Assembly (NCBI GenBank): GCA_025917655.1
Contig: CP084619.1
Location: 1,550,001-1,614,000 of the forward strand
From: Chlorella sorokiniana
Taxonomy: Eukaryota; Chlorophyta; Trebouxiophyceae; Chlorellales; Chlorellaceae
Direction: 5' to 3'
DNA length: 64,000 bases
Position 1 is the first letter of the stretch, and the number at the start of each line of letters is the position of its first letter. The position numbers were made by a program, and so were the translations under genes. The notes below the pieces were generated by a model. It did no database searches, had not been told where the DNA came from, and saw nothing but the letters and a program-made list of their open reading frames with translations. Shown here one piece after another: positions 27,267 to 44,388 of the stretch.

Positions 27267-30200
27267 ATGCAGGACATTGCTGGACAGACGCTGCTTGCTG
27301 GCCAGGACAAGGTTGGAAACGCTACTCACAGCCCTCCTCCTACCTGTGATCTCTGCAGAACGTCGTGACAGCAACAAGCAACAGCAATGAAACCTGTGTT
27401 TCTCACGTGCAGGCCCGGAGTGCTGCTGAGGGTGCCCAGCGCAGGGCAGGCGACCTCGGCTCCGCCGCCGCCGATGCGGCCGGGTCTGCTGGAGATGCCG
27501 CTATGAGCGCCGGCGAAGGCGCTGCTTACACCACCGGTGCCGCTGTTGGCTCTGCTCAGGCAGGTGTTCCCTCGCATTGCTGTATGGGATGCCAGTGACC
27601 CACTTACCTGAGCAGCGGGCCACCACCAACAGCGTCTGCTGCTGAATTGTTTCCTCCACGTCCACTGCTGTTGTAGGCCGCTGCCGGTGGTGTCATGGAA
27701 GCCGGCAGCCGTGCTCTCAACGCGGCTGGTCAGGCTGCCAAGGGGGCCTACTACGGGGCCAAGGGTGAGGGTGCAGATTGTGAAGGGGGCAAGCCATGTG
27801 TGAACCATGAGTCCAGCGATGCACTGCCTGCACCACAGCTAGGTTCTGCTCCTAGACAATGCACCCGCGCCAATGCACCAGTGTTTGTGCTGCTGCAGAT
27901 GAAGAACTGGTGTGCGTGCCCGTGGGGGCAGTGAAGCCAGACCAGCTGCCCACCAGGCAGCGCGAGGGTGAGGCATCCGCTTGTTAGCCTCAAACATTTG
28001 GCTTGGGGTTGTGCTCGTCTCTGCTGCAGTCTCACAGTGCAGACTGAGTAGCAACTCTTGGTGTGCATCCCTCTGTGCAGGGGCCGCCCGAGGCCCGGGC
28101 ATCACGTCCCAGCTGGCAGAGGCTGGTGACAACGCCAGCGCCAGTGCTCAGCAGGCGCTCGCCTCCCTGGCGCAGTCTGCCAAGCAGGCCGTCGGTGTCC
28201 CTCCCGAGAAGCCTATCACTGAGGCGGCGGAGCAAGTGGCGTACCAGGTGGGTGAACCGCCATGCGCCCAAACAGTTGGGTCAGAGTGGTAGCCCTGTGA
28301 CTTCTCCTGCCAGAGCAGTCCGCTTCACGCGCCAGTTTGCCTGCCTGCTGTTTCTGCTTCCACGCAGGCCGCGGGCGCCGTGAGCGGCGTGGCGCAGGGC
28401 GTGACCGAGCGCGCCCTGCCCGCCGCCAGCGAGGTGGTCGGCGGCGCGGCTGGCTCAGGTGGGTCGAGCAGCCGTGCGCCTCTCCACTTCTTTACCTTTC
28501 CTCAGCACACCAGTTGCTGAACTCGGCCTCGTAATCGAACACTGCCTCATTCCCTGCAGCTCTGGGCGCCCTGGCGGGGACCACCGAAAAGGCGCTGGAG
28601 GCGGGCTCCGTGGCTGCCAACCTGGCCTTCAACGCGTCCCTGGCCGCGGCTGCCTTCCCCATCCGCCTGTGGGCAGCCGCTCTGGAGGTGCGTGCGGCCG
28701 GCATGCCGCATGCTCAGTGCAATGTGCAGAACTGCTGGAGTGCTGCGCGTGCGGTCGCTCATCACAGGCGGATCTCTGAATCCATCAACCCCTGCAAGTG
28801 AAATCACAATGGGGCCCGCTGGTAGGCAGCTCAGCTCTTGCTCCCTGCACCCTCATGGACCCGCAGACCATGGCGAACCTGGCCTCCGGAGGCATCACCA
28901 CCGCTGTGGAGGCGGGACTGCTGCTGGAGCGCGGCATGCTGAAGGTGGGGGCAGGGGTGGTCGGGAGGCTCTATAGAATTTGTGGCGTTTGGAGCATAGG
29001 GTTTGCTTGCTGACTGCTCTTCCAGCTGGGGTTGCCACCTGCTAATGGCATGCTTCTGACCTTGCATGCTAGCTCGTTGTGGTTGTAGACTGCTGGCGCC
29101 ACCAGCGGCGTGGCGGAGGGCGTGCGCCAGCTCAGCGGTGACGTCATTCTCACCGCCAGGCACAACATGGCTGTCACTATCGAGGTGTGCAGTGTCGTCG
29201 CATGGTCCCGGCAGCAGCCTTCATGTGCTGCAGAGCTGAGGCAGGCCAGCGCAGCCAAACCGCGATGGGGCCCAGGTGTTCCTGTTGCTGCTGTGTCCTC
29301 ACACCTTGCAGGGCGTCACTGGAAGCGAGGCCTTCCTCCGCGGCAAAGAAGAGGGTGCTCACCGCGCCACCACCTACGCCGCAGTGGGAGCCGACATGGC
29401 CGTGTCTGCGGGTGGGCTGGCAGGCAATAAGCGTGTGGTGCAGGAACTGGAGCCATTGAAGGAGGGGAGAGAGCTTGATTGTACAACAACGGCGTATGAC
29501 GGCTATGAATGGGCTGCCATGCCTTACTTGTGGCCTCCCCCTGCTACCTCACAGGGGACCGACTGGCCCAAGCAACCCAGCGCGTACCTGCATTCCCGGG
29601 TGCTGCGGCGGAGACCCTGCAGGGTGTTGCTGCCAAGGGCGGCCGCGCCGCTGGGCTGGGCGCAGGCCTGGCGGGCGAGGCTTACGGCGCTGCCTCCGAC
29701 ACAGCAGGCCAGCTGTACGGCCAGGCTGCGAGCGCCGCCCAGCAGGCTGCGGGTGGTGCAAGCGAGACTGCTCGCGTGGGCACAGGTGCAGTGTTGCCCT
29801 GGCAGCACCTTTCTTCCATGCCCCAGCAGAGCGATTGCACAAAGGCCTAGGCCAGTTATCAGCTCTTTAACAATGGCGCTATCTTTGCTGCTCTTGATGC
29901 AGAGAATGCCAGGGATGCTGCATCTGGGCTGGGCCAGGCCGCCCAGCAGAAGGGCGCCACCCTTGTTGGTGCCGTACAGGTGGGCGGTGCGCTGCCTGCT
30001 CGATTGGCTTACTCGTCGCTGGCTTCCTCGCTGGCGGATGGCAGTTAAGGGCGCGGTGGACGTGGCAGGCAGGCAACCACTCGATCTTCATCATTTAATA
30101 GTCTGCTGCTTCACTGAACTGCAGGCCGCTGCCGAGCGCGTCACGGGTGCTGTGGCAGCCACCACCACCAGCGTGCGCGAAGCTGTGCAGCGCGTGGCGG

Positions 30201-32127
30201 CACCGGGGCAGGCGGCCTTTGGCGAGCGCTACCGCAAGTCTCGCGCTGCCACCGAGCAGACAATCGAGGGTGAGGGGCTGGCAGGCACTGCTTGGTTCCT
30301 TGCTTACTCAGAGCAAACTTGCAGCTTGGCTCAGCTCCTGGCAGTTATGGTGGGCGGTAGCATTTCTGACCTGTTTTTGCACCAAGTCTTTTGCTGCCAC
30401 ATCTGCATTCTCAAGCGTCCACGCACACATACCCACCCCACCCCGCCCAGCCCCTCCGTTGCGCTTGCCTGCAGACGCCACCGGGCGCGCCGAGTACCTG
30501 GCGGGCACGGCCGTGGGCGCCACTGCGCAGGGCCCCCAGGTGGCAGCCACGGTGGCTTCTGGAGCGCAAGAGGGCGCCCAGCACTGGGCGCAGGCCACGC
30601 GCCAGGCGGCCGGCGACACCGCGGAAGCTGCCAGGGAGGCGGCCGAGGTGGGTGGCCTGGCTATGGTGCAACAGCAGACAGTAAAGGTGTAAGCAGGGGC
30701 AAGGGCTGCTGCAAAGCAATGGGCGCCGCTAGTAAAGTGTGCATGAGATGGGCAAAAGCCTGCCATGCACCACGAATGTACACTACACACTGCACTGTTG
30801 CCCTGAATTATAGCACACCATGTGCTATACACTGGACTGGCTGGGCGTTGTTCCCACTGTGCTTCCGGCCTCGTGCACTGCGTAAACACCCAGCTATGCC
30901 TGTCGCCGCCTGCCACTCGGTGTTGGTCTTTCTCACTCCTTGTGGGTGCAGATCACCCTGGGCAATGCCGCCCTGGGCTACGATCAGGGCAAGAGTGAGG
31001 CCGGCCCAACCCTGGATTCTGCCAAGCAGGCGGTCGGCGACCGGGCCGCTGCCACCATCGACGCTATTGGTGAGCCGTTCAGTTATTAAGTGGCAGTTGC
31101 TGGCATCAAATTGCTGGCATCCAATGTGGCGAGGGAAGATTCTCATGCTGACAGACTGCTGCTGTGGCCACAAACACGCAGCTTGACTGCAGCTTGCACT
31201 TCTTCCCACCCGCAGGCAGTGGTGTGAATGCTGCCAAGGACACAGCCAAGTCTGCGGTGGAGGGTGTCTCCAGCGTTGCTGGCGGTGCCGCTGAGACCGC
31301 CCAGCGCGGCGTGAGCACCGCGCAGCAGGCTGCTGCTGGACCTGCAAGCCGGCTGGGTAAGACACACTGAAAGGCTGTTGTGCATTCTACAGGTATCGGA
31401 CCAGATCCGCGGCAATGCCGCACATGCCGAGGCTGCTTCATGCGTCTGCCACCCTCCTCCTGTTCCCAGGCGAGGCATATGAGCAGGGCAAGCATGAGGG
31501 TGCCGCCGCCACTGGAGCTGGCAAGGAGGCCCTGTTTGGCGCTGCCGAAGCAGGTACTGGGGCTGGGGCGCACAGCTTTTGTGTTCAGAGGTTCCCACTA
31601 GGTTGAAACCCAAGCCCCTGGCGCCGCCTTTGGATCTCATCAGGTCTTCCCGGACAATTTTTGTATCTGTCCACCCTGCTGCAGCTGCCGACATTGCTGC
31701 TGACGTGGCTGCCTCGGCGAAGCCCGCCGCCACACCTGGCCGCAGCGGCCCTGCAGCTGGTGCTGCCACCACGCCCTCTACCACCAGCCGTGCTCCCATG
31801 GCGGGTCCCACCCATCCGGCCCAGCTGATGGCCGAGGGCGGCACTGACGCTGCCATGGGCAGCCCCGACACCTACTCAGATGACGCCAAGAACGCAGGTG
31901 AGGCGCTGGGGCTGAAATTGTTGGCGTCATCAGGATGTTGCCAGTGCCTGAGTGCCGCGCTGCCCTTGCAACGGCCGTTTGCATGACATTGGCCTGCCTG
32001 CCTGTTTTTAACTTGTGCAGGTCCGGGAGCCTTCCAAACTTCTGCGTCCCCGGAGACCGCCGGTGCTCAGATCCACGACGCTGCCAGCAAGGCAGCAGCG
32101 GGCAAGAGGGGCAGCAGGCGCACCTGA
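27267..32127 (+). CDS. Large LEA-like (group 3) alanine-rich repeat protein
   Basis: Around 18 small exons, most encoding 20-60 residues. ATG 27267 (MQDIAGQTLLAGQDK) joins ARSAAEGAQRRAGDLGSA at 27413. Later exons keep the same character: EAGSRALNAAGQAAKGAYYG, QQALASLAQSAKQAVG, GAVSGVAQGVTERALPAA, LGQAAQQKGATLVGA, TAKSAVEGVSSVAGGAAETA, HDAASKAAAGKRGSRRT. Composition is dominated by Ala, Gly, Gln, Glu, Ser and Thr with almost no aromatics, and helix-like 11-residue spacing recalls LEA group 3 (LEA_4). Such proteins are disordered in water, fold into helices on drying or freezing, and protect membranes and enzymes; Chlorella has small hardening-induced LEA proteins. This one is far longer, at an estimated 650-750 residues. 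Two exons contain hydrophobic pieces (AAAFPIRLWAAALE, EAGLLLERGML). The intron after exon 2 appears to start with GC. The class is inferred from composition. Confidence 0.75.
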
Positions 32128-32423
32128 GCGCTGCGCAGATAGCTGCTTCCTGCGCGTCGGTGATGGTTTTTGTAGTGGAGTCTGCTCGCCACCGTCATCG
32201 CCACCGTCATCACATTGCGTGCTTTCATGTGGCATCCAGCCTTGATAGCTGCGAGCATATAGCGAATTGTAGTGAATTCCTACTTTGAGGAACTGCATTG
32301 CTTTCGATCACATCATGCCCAGGGCGTGCCACTATGGCCGCGACCGGGTTGCATGCCTTTAGCCAGATCCTGTGACAGTAGAGGAGCTTGTGGTACAAGC
32401 GCTTTTGAAGGGCACATGCTTGA
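32128..32423. other. Convergent 3' gap
   Basis: About 300 bp between the LEA-like gene (+) and an unknown gene (-). It contains a short duplicated GCCACCGTCATC near 32190-32212. Nothing else was seen. Confidence 0.4.
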
Positions 32424-33664
32424 TCACTGCAGCGCTGCCAAAGCATCAGCCACCTCCTTCTCCCAGTCAAGCGGCTTGCTTTGGTTCAGCGGCCAGTGGC
32501 TGCCCAGGTTCTCCTTGTCTGCCAGTACTGCAGAGTTGTACAGCCGGATGAGCTTGGCCACCTCGTCGGCTGAGTGCTGCAAGCCAGGGTGCTGCCCGGC
32601 AAGGATGCCCGCTACAGTAGGCCGGCTGCTGTTCCCCGGGTTGCTGCCAGCTGCCGCCTTTAATGCTCCCAAGTCCAGCAGGCGTGACACCCAGCTGCCG
32701 GCGCCAACTGCACCAGCTGTCTGGGTCCCTTTGTTGCCACTGCCTTCCTCGGCCTCTGCTGCCCGCTGGTCATGCTGTCGTCGCTCGGCTTCCAGCGCAG
32801 CAAGCAGCTCCTGATGCAGATGCCGCCGCAATGATGCCAGTGCAGCAGCCAGCTCATCTCGCAGCTCCAGCGAGGGCGGGCGCAGGTTTTGAGCGCCCAT
32901 GGTGCGTGTCATAGCCTGCATGAGGGGGTCCACACGGTAGAACTGCACGCCATGGTCCTCCCCTTCAACGGCTTGCCTGCAGCAGCATGAGTGCGCGCGT
33001 TAGCAGCAACGACCAGCTGCGGGGATGGCCAGCCATGCACACTGCCCAAAAATCTGGCATGCACAGCATGCCGAGTGGAGGCGCAGGAAGCCTGCGGGTC
33101 GGTTATCTGCCGGACACAGGCTGTCGCTGGCCTGCGGCTGGCCTCTGCGCATCCACTGAGTCTATCCACACCTTTGCCCGCCAGGTTGTCCAACGCCCCC
33201 TCAGCAATGCTGCGCGCGATGGCAGCCTCCGCACCTACGCCTAGGCCAGCGGGCGAGGAGAGAAACAGGGCTTGCTGCTCCTCGCCAAACTCTGTTGCGG
33301 CTTCAGCCAGACGGCTTTTGAGCTCTCTTCCACCCCTGCCTCCAAGCTTCCTCTCCTTGTCACATCTGCTTCAACAGGGTGCTGCAACCGTCTCGTGAGA
33401 TGACTTTGATGCAGGATCTGTGGCAGAATCCAGTTCCCCAGCTCACAGGTAGCGGGCGGCCTTTGCCCTCGGGGATGCTCCATCGCCGCCGCCACTTCCG
33501 CTACCATCCGCAGTGCTGGCCGCCCGCAAGGCGAGTGATGTGGGCTGCGGCATGCTACTGTCGCCATAGAATGGCCGTTGTAAGGTTGCAAGGCAGCGGC
33601 GGAGCTGCAAAGGCAGAAGAGATCGCATACCGGTTGCCAGAAAGCCAGCGTGTGTTTGCCGCAC
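32424..33664 (-). CDS. Unknown protein with organelle-type leader
   Basis: Not recognised. On the minus strand, 33664-33445 reads an Arg/Leu/Ser-rich leader (MRSLLPLQLRRCLATLQR...) ending before a GT at about 33444. Middle exons read ELKSRLAEAATEFGEEQQAL and AAIARSIAEGALDNLAGKG. The last exon (from about 32977) reads EGEDHGVQFYRVDPLMQAMT, then ELRDELAAALASLRRHLHQE, KLIRLYNSAVLADKENL and DWEKEVADALAALQ with the stop at 32424. It is helical and charged, with no membrane span. The frame between the leader and the middle exons is not settled. The last exon is a long uninterrupted frame with strong coding character, so a real gene is likely. Confidence 0.55.
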
Positions 33665-34199
33665 CTTGCAAAGCTAAATTAGGCGGGGACATAGAGTCAG
33701 GTGGCGATAAGGCGCACCTTGAGGTTGTTATGCCCTGTGCCCTCCTGTACCGTTCTACACTGGAGGAGATGCAGCCTGATCTTCTTCCCACGCTTGTCCT
33801 CGTTTATTGCGGTATGTTTTACTCCTGCTTTCGTGCTTGATGCGATTTGAGTGAACATACTCACATAGGTGTGCTTCTGGATGTGCCCATGGATGGGTGG
33901 GAGAGCGGAAAACTCAAGGACACTGGAGGTAGGGCACAAACGCGGTCAATGCAGGTGGCAGAGGTCCATTGGTGGTGGGTCGAGAACTGGGAAACGAACC
34001 GACAACATAATGCCGAAGGAAAAAAGCAGACAGTTGGTGAACAAGCCAAGAGTCGAGTTCGCGATGAAAGAGAAGGTGAGGGCACGCGGTGCGCATGCAG
34101 GCAGCATGGCAAATCGCAAACATGGCAAGGGAGCAAACACGCTACAGGGTGAACAATCGAATGTGCTACAGAGTGTATCGGTGGCAACAAGTGCAAAAA
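33665..34199. other. Intergenic region
   Basis: About 535 bp, A/G-rich on the plus strand from about 33890 to 34150. It lies between the start of the unknown minus-strand gene and the end of the CCT gene. No gene or motif was recognised. Confidence 0.4.
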
Positions 34200-36555
<2,356 letters not shown>

Positions 36556-36797
36556 GCTGGCGGCCTGGGTGCAGCTTCACTCGGGTGGCTTCACGACAGA
36601 CCCGCTCAAAAGGGGGTGCAGAATAGCTTCCAAAGTTTGGCGGCTTTGGTCCACTCCCTGGATTTTGCAGAATTCCAGGCGGGCGCCGCCTCACAGCAGC
36701 ATGCTGCGCCAGCAGAGCGGAGCACCCGTCCCCTGCAGCGGCTTCATCGTAGAGTGCACGCTGCAGCTGCCGCTGGCTCAGCCACCATCAAAGTCCC

Positions 36798-37921
36798 TCA
36801 ACACGACATATCAAATGCCCTAGTTTGCGATTGAATAGTGCAGTCACCCATGATGGACAGCAGCAGGTAACAGGCGGGCAGCTGCGCTTGCAAGCAAAAG
36901 GCGCACTTGCGCGTACGCCGCATCGCTGTGCTGCTGCGTGATGATGAGACCTGTTGAGCTGTACTGGCCCTGCAAGGTCAGCAAGCATGGAGGAACCATC
37001 ATCATTCAACTCGCAGGCAGCCACTTGTGTGTCACATCCCGCTGCTCCTAAATGTAGATGGAGTCGAGTCACAAGAAAGCAGGTGTTGGAGCCGACCTGC
37101 GTGACGATGCCTACAGTCACAAATCCAAGAGCCAGGCCTGCAAGGACATCTGACAAGTAGTGCCGCCTGCGAGGACATGCAGTTCACTGTTTTGTTTGGC
37201 CCTGGCCTCTGTCAGCTTGCCATCCAGAACCAGCGACACATACTACTGAGATGCTTTGCAGCTCGTTGCTTACCCCATGGCAGCCCTGCTCAGCGCCGTG
37301 GTCAGCGCCCATGCGGCAACAGCTGTGCAGAGCCAGGGGCGGCTGCGCCCCAGCAGTACCGCCCAAAACAGCGCCACAAAGGAGGCCCTGCAGGGATGAT
37401 AACAGCCTTGGAAAGCTGTAACTGCACCCAGACGGACACAAATCAGCATGATCGCGGAGCTGCAGATGGTCCCTGCAATCAGCTGGCACTGCATCAGCAA
37501 CCCACCTGCTCGAGTGGCCCGACGGGAAGGAGAAGTGATCCACGGCCACCACCACAATGAAGTCAGAACGCAGGTTGTAAATGGGTCTGTCTCGCCGAAT
37601 GCAAGCTTTCAAAAGGCCCACCAGGACGAGGTCAACGGCCCAACAGAGCAGAAAAGCGGCCCAGGCACGGCGGGCCGCCGGCGTTGTCGCAGGCGCCAAT
37701 GGACAGCCTGTCCCAATCGCAAGCCAGAAGAGGCCGTCGCCGCTCAGCTCCAACAGCTTCCAGGCCCAGCGTGGTACGCTGCTGCCACGTCTGAACAGGG
37801 CGTGGGACAGCCGCTGGTCCAAGCCTTCCAAAAATTCCAGCGTGGTGGTGGGCGGCAGCGACGCAGGCTCCCTGCGGCTGCCGTTGCTCGTGTCGCTAGA
37901 TCCGCTGGGCTTGCCTGCCAT
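36798..37921 (-). CDS. PAP2-family lipid phosphatase (PLPP6-like)
   Basis: At least four exons. ATG 37921 begins MAGKPSGSSDTSNGS. TTTLEFLEGLDQRLSHALF and a hydrophobic WKLLELSGDGLFWLAIGTG follow. The three phosphatase motifs are present: KACIRRDRP (KxxxxxxRP, about 37590), PSGHSS (about 37525) and, across a splice, SRAAMG joined to RHYLSDVLAG (SRxxxxxHxxxD, about 37150). Between them are membrane spans such as WLCTAVAAWALTTALS. Family members remove phosphate from phosphatidate or polyprenyl diphosphates; the spacing and short N terminus resemble human PLPP6, a presqualene/polyprenyl diphosphate phosphatase. The gene sits directly upstream of CCT on the same strand. The last exon is unclear: two splice choices give stops at 36798 or 36844. 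Confidence 0.88.
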
Positions 37922-38725
37922 CGCGGCTGACTAATGGGTGCACGCTTGCTGTAAGGATGGAGAAGGCGGGGTTGAGGAGTCGAAGGAACTTCTGCAACGC
38001 TAGGAATACGACGGTCCAAAGGAATCGGTGATCCGGCCTATTGCGCCTCACAAACAAGCTGTTACGATTGCTAGGACAGCAACTATATGTACATCGCAGG
38101 TTTTTTAGCCTGCAGTACAGCACGAGAAGCAGCTTGGTTCTTGCAACATCAAACATGGCTTATATCGGCACTCTTGTGTTGGCATACAGCGGCAGTGTAG
38201 AGGGCTGGGGCACCGTCCAAGCCGTCATCGCGGAAGTGGCAGCCACAGACTGCTGAAACTCTGTCGCAGGGTCTGATCGGAAGTCTACGGACATTCGGAA
38301 CAGATACAGGTCTGTTTGTCGCGCACAGAGGCAGGGTCCTGCCAAGCTTAGACGTGAGTCCTGCTGGTTTGCGCTGGGCGCGAGCTCCTCTGCCAGGTGT
38401 CGGAGCTTTTACTTTGTGAAGTGTTTGCGTTGTGAGCAGCCACACATCGTCATCTTGGCGGTCCGGGCAATGCTGCCCCAGGCAGGGCGCCCGAAGCTGC
38501 GTCAATCGTTCTGTGTAGCCATACCTTGCCGGCGATTGATTGCAGGCCTCGGTGACTGGGCGACGCACAAAGAGGTGTGAGGACCATGACGGTGTGGCGA
38601 GACATTTGCGATCAGAATCAGGGTGAGAATTGCGAGCACGTCGGCTCCAGCGTCAGGAAAGTCCCGTAGTCCTGCCTGCGCCGCCATTAACGCAGTCTCT
38701 GCCTCTGCCTTGGCTGTTTGCACAG
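37922..38725. other. Divergent intergenic region, likely with the CDPK first exon
   Basis: About 800 bp between PAP2 (-) and the first recognised CDPK exon (+). An ATG at 38586 opens MTVWRDICDQNQ before a GT, but its phase does not fit the next exon cleanly. No N-myristoylation-type MGxxxS start was found. Confidence 0.4.
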
Positions 38726-42345
<3,620 letters not shown>

Positions 42346-42864
42346 GGGTCCCGCGGCGCCGCTCACGTCGCCTGTTCCTGTTTCGCTGCTTGCATCCCGT
42401 CGTTGCCTGCTATCTTCATGCGTGATCGCGTTTCGCCCATTTTTGCCCGTCCTTCCCCGGCTAGGCCCTTGCTGTCCCAACTTTTGTCCGCACCCACCAA
42501 CAGCGCCCATCACCATGACCCCTTGCACCTGATAGCTCACTCACAACCTCCTGCCTCCAAGCCACTTCAGTGTATTTGCTGGGTTTCCTGTATTTGCTTG
42601 CTGTTGCTGCATGATCATGTCCCACTTCTGTCTCATAAACAGCTGATAAAGATTTGCTCAACCAGGGCATGGAGGCTAACAAGGTATACGTCGTGATGCA
42701 GGCAGTGTTTGGGAAGTGGAACAGAGCATGGAAAGCGACCACCGAAAAGGAGAAAGAAAGCTTGGGTTGTTTGAAGGCATGCATTCATGTACGATGGAGC
42801 GCACAAACTTGCGATGTAAGCTGCAGGAAGCACGCCTGGTGTCGCAGACAGTACTGCCGCTTCA
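42346..42864. other. Convergent intergenic region
   Basis: About 520 bp between the CDPK (+) and the single-TM protein (-). It is AT-richer at 42540-42800. No gene or repeat was recognised. Confidence 0.45.
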
Positions 42865-43889
42865 TCACCAACGCTGCTTCTGGTGCACCGCAGTGCGGCG
42901 CTCCCGCTCGCGCAGGAACTCCAGCTGCTCCTCGCTCAGTGGCTCGCCTGCACAGGGGAGAACAGGGCCGCAGCGAGTGATGCGTGGAGACAGCCAGCGC
43001 CAATGCCTGCAGGCAAAGGCAGCTCGGCGTGGCATGCCAAGAGTGGTGCCGCACTGTTCCTCACCGGGCGCCGGAGGCTTCACCCCGGGCATGTATCCCA
43101 GCTCCACATCCACCGTGCCGCCCTTGACGGGCACCACCTGCACACGGCCGACGCCCAGCTTGGCCTCCTCCTCCGCCAGCCGCCGCTCCTCCTCTTCCTC
43201 CTGGGGGCAGCAGGGGTTATGGCAAATGAAACGTGCAAAAGCATAAGGCACACGAAGCAGTATTGCTGCAAGCAGCAGCACACTGAAAACTGCATGTGGT
43301 CAAGTGTCTCAAATGCTCGGTGCATCCAACCTGCAGCTCGCGAGCTTTCTGCTTCTTCCACTGGCCCCACCCACGCCAAACAAAATAGCCGCCCACAACG
43401 AAGAACGCGGCGGTGATTCCAACTGCGCAGGGATCAACATACGTGTATGCCCAAAAGCACGCAGGGCACAATGAACGGGGTGTAGGCCTGATCAACATCC
43501 AGAATTGCAGAGCTGAAAAGGCTGGCATCCAGAGCACGAGATACTTACTGACAACCCAGAACCACCACTTGTGGATAATCTGAGGGGCAAGAAGGCAAAG
43601 CAAGCACAGTGGGCAAGCAGTTCGCATTCGCATGTTGCTCAAGCACCCTCGACAGTAGGCAAGGCAGCAACAAGCGCAATCAACAGCCACAAACCTCGTC
43701 TGGATCCACCGTTGAAACTATGTTCACTCCACCAATGCCCACCCCATCGGCCCTGCACACAGGCAGCGGAGGACGGTGGGCGGCGGTGCCAACAGATCTT
43801 GCTAGGCCCAAAGTGCTCGCTGGCAGCACCTCGAGACTTGCGGAGCGGCTATCAACAGAAGAAGCGTCGCTTGGAGAAGCAAGCGGCAC
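42865..43889 (-). CDS. Unknown single-pass membrane protein, probably plastid
   Basis: Five exons. The first (about 43889-43697) is Ser/Ala/Pro-rich and ends NIVSTVDPDE. The second (about 43580-43552) is IIHKWWFWVV. The third (about 43424-43335) carries one membrane span, GITAAFFVVGGYFVWRGWG, followed by QWKKQKARELQ. The fourth has EEEEERRLAEEEAKLGVGR and VPVKGGTVDVELGYMPGVKP. The fifth reads EPLSEEQLEFLRERERRT and stops at 42865. Small proteins with a leader, one helix and an acidic/basic stromal tail are common in algal plastids, but no family was recognised. There is no in-frame ATG in the first exon; an ATG at about 43948 is in another frame, so the start is unresolved or affected by a base error. 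Confidence 0.65.
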
Positions 43890-44388
43890 GCCGGCAGGAG
43901 ACGCCCGCCGCTAGGCAGGGCTTTTTGTGGGTGCAACCCGGGCGGCATCATAGGTACAACGCTACGCATAATGAGCGCGCCTGTCGTCTGCGTTCCAAAG
44001 CGCGCTCAGAAAGCGGTGATGATGTCACAGTGCTGTGCGGTGGCGCCACAGCGGCGGCCTCTGTCCTGTTGTCCCAATGCCGGGGGCATCAGCCCGTGAC
44101 TGCCTTCTGTAAGTAACTTGTGTCGCTTGTAGACAGTTTTAGCTGCGTATCAATCGATAGTTCCCTTGCTGGGCACGCTTTTCAATTCCTCGTTCGCCAA
44201 CCGGGCTCCTTTTAGCGCCATCACCACCATACTTGGCGCATACTATCATCAGATCTTTGATTAGGGAGTTGCGCATTGACGGCGCTCCCGGTGCTGCTCA
44301 AATTCTGGTCGGTGTTACCCGACGTCGCTAGGCTGTTGCGGCCTCTGCAGCAGGTTCCCAGGAGAGAAGCTTGCTTTTACACCTGGAG
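43890..44388. other. Divergent promoter region
   Basis: About 500 bp between the 5' ends of the single-TM gene (-) and the oxygenase-SUMO-like gene (+). It is AT-richer around 44110-44270. No motif can be claimed. Confidence 0.4.

Noticed and set aside
29276-31186. 636-residue open frame on the plus strand
   Set aside because: It runs through exons and introns of the LEA-like gene in mixed frames, with Pro/Trp/Arg-rich nonsense between. It is a GC-driven shadow.
33841-34199. Possible gene in the A/G-rich stretch
   Set aside because: The open frames are short with no coding character or splice logic. The purine bias looks like non-coding sequence.
38586-38621. MTVWRDICDQNQ as the CDPK first exon
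   Set aside because: Its end phase does not match the next exon, and it lacks the usual myristoylation context, so it is not annotated as coding.
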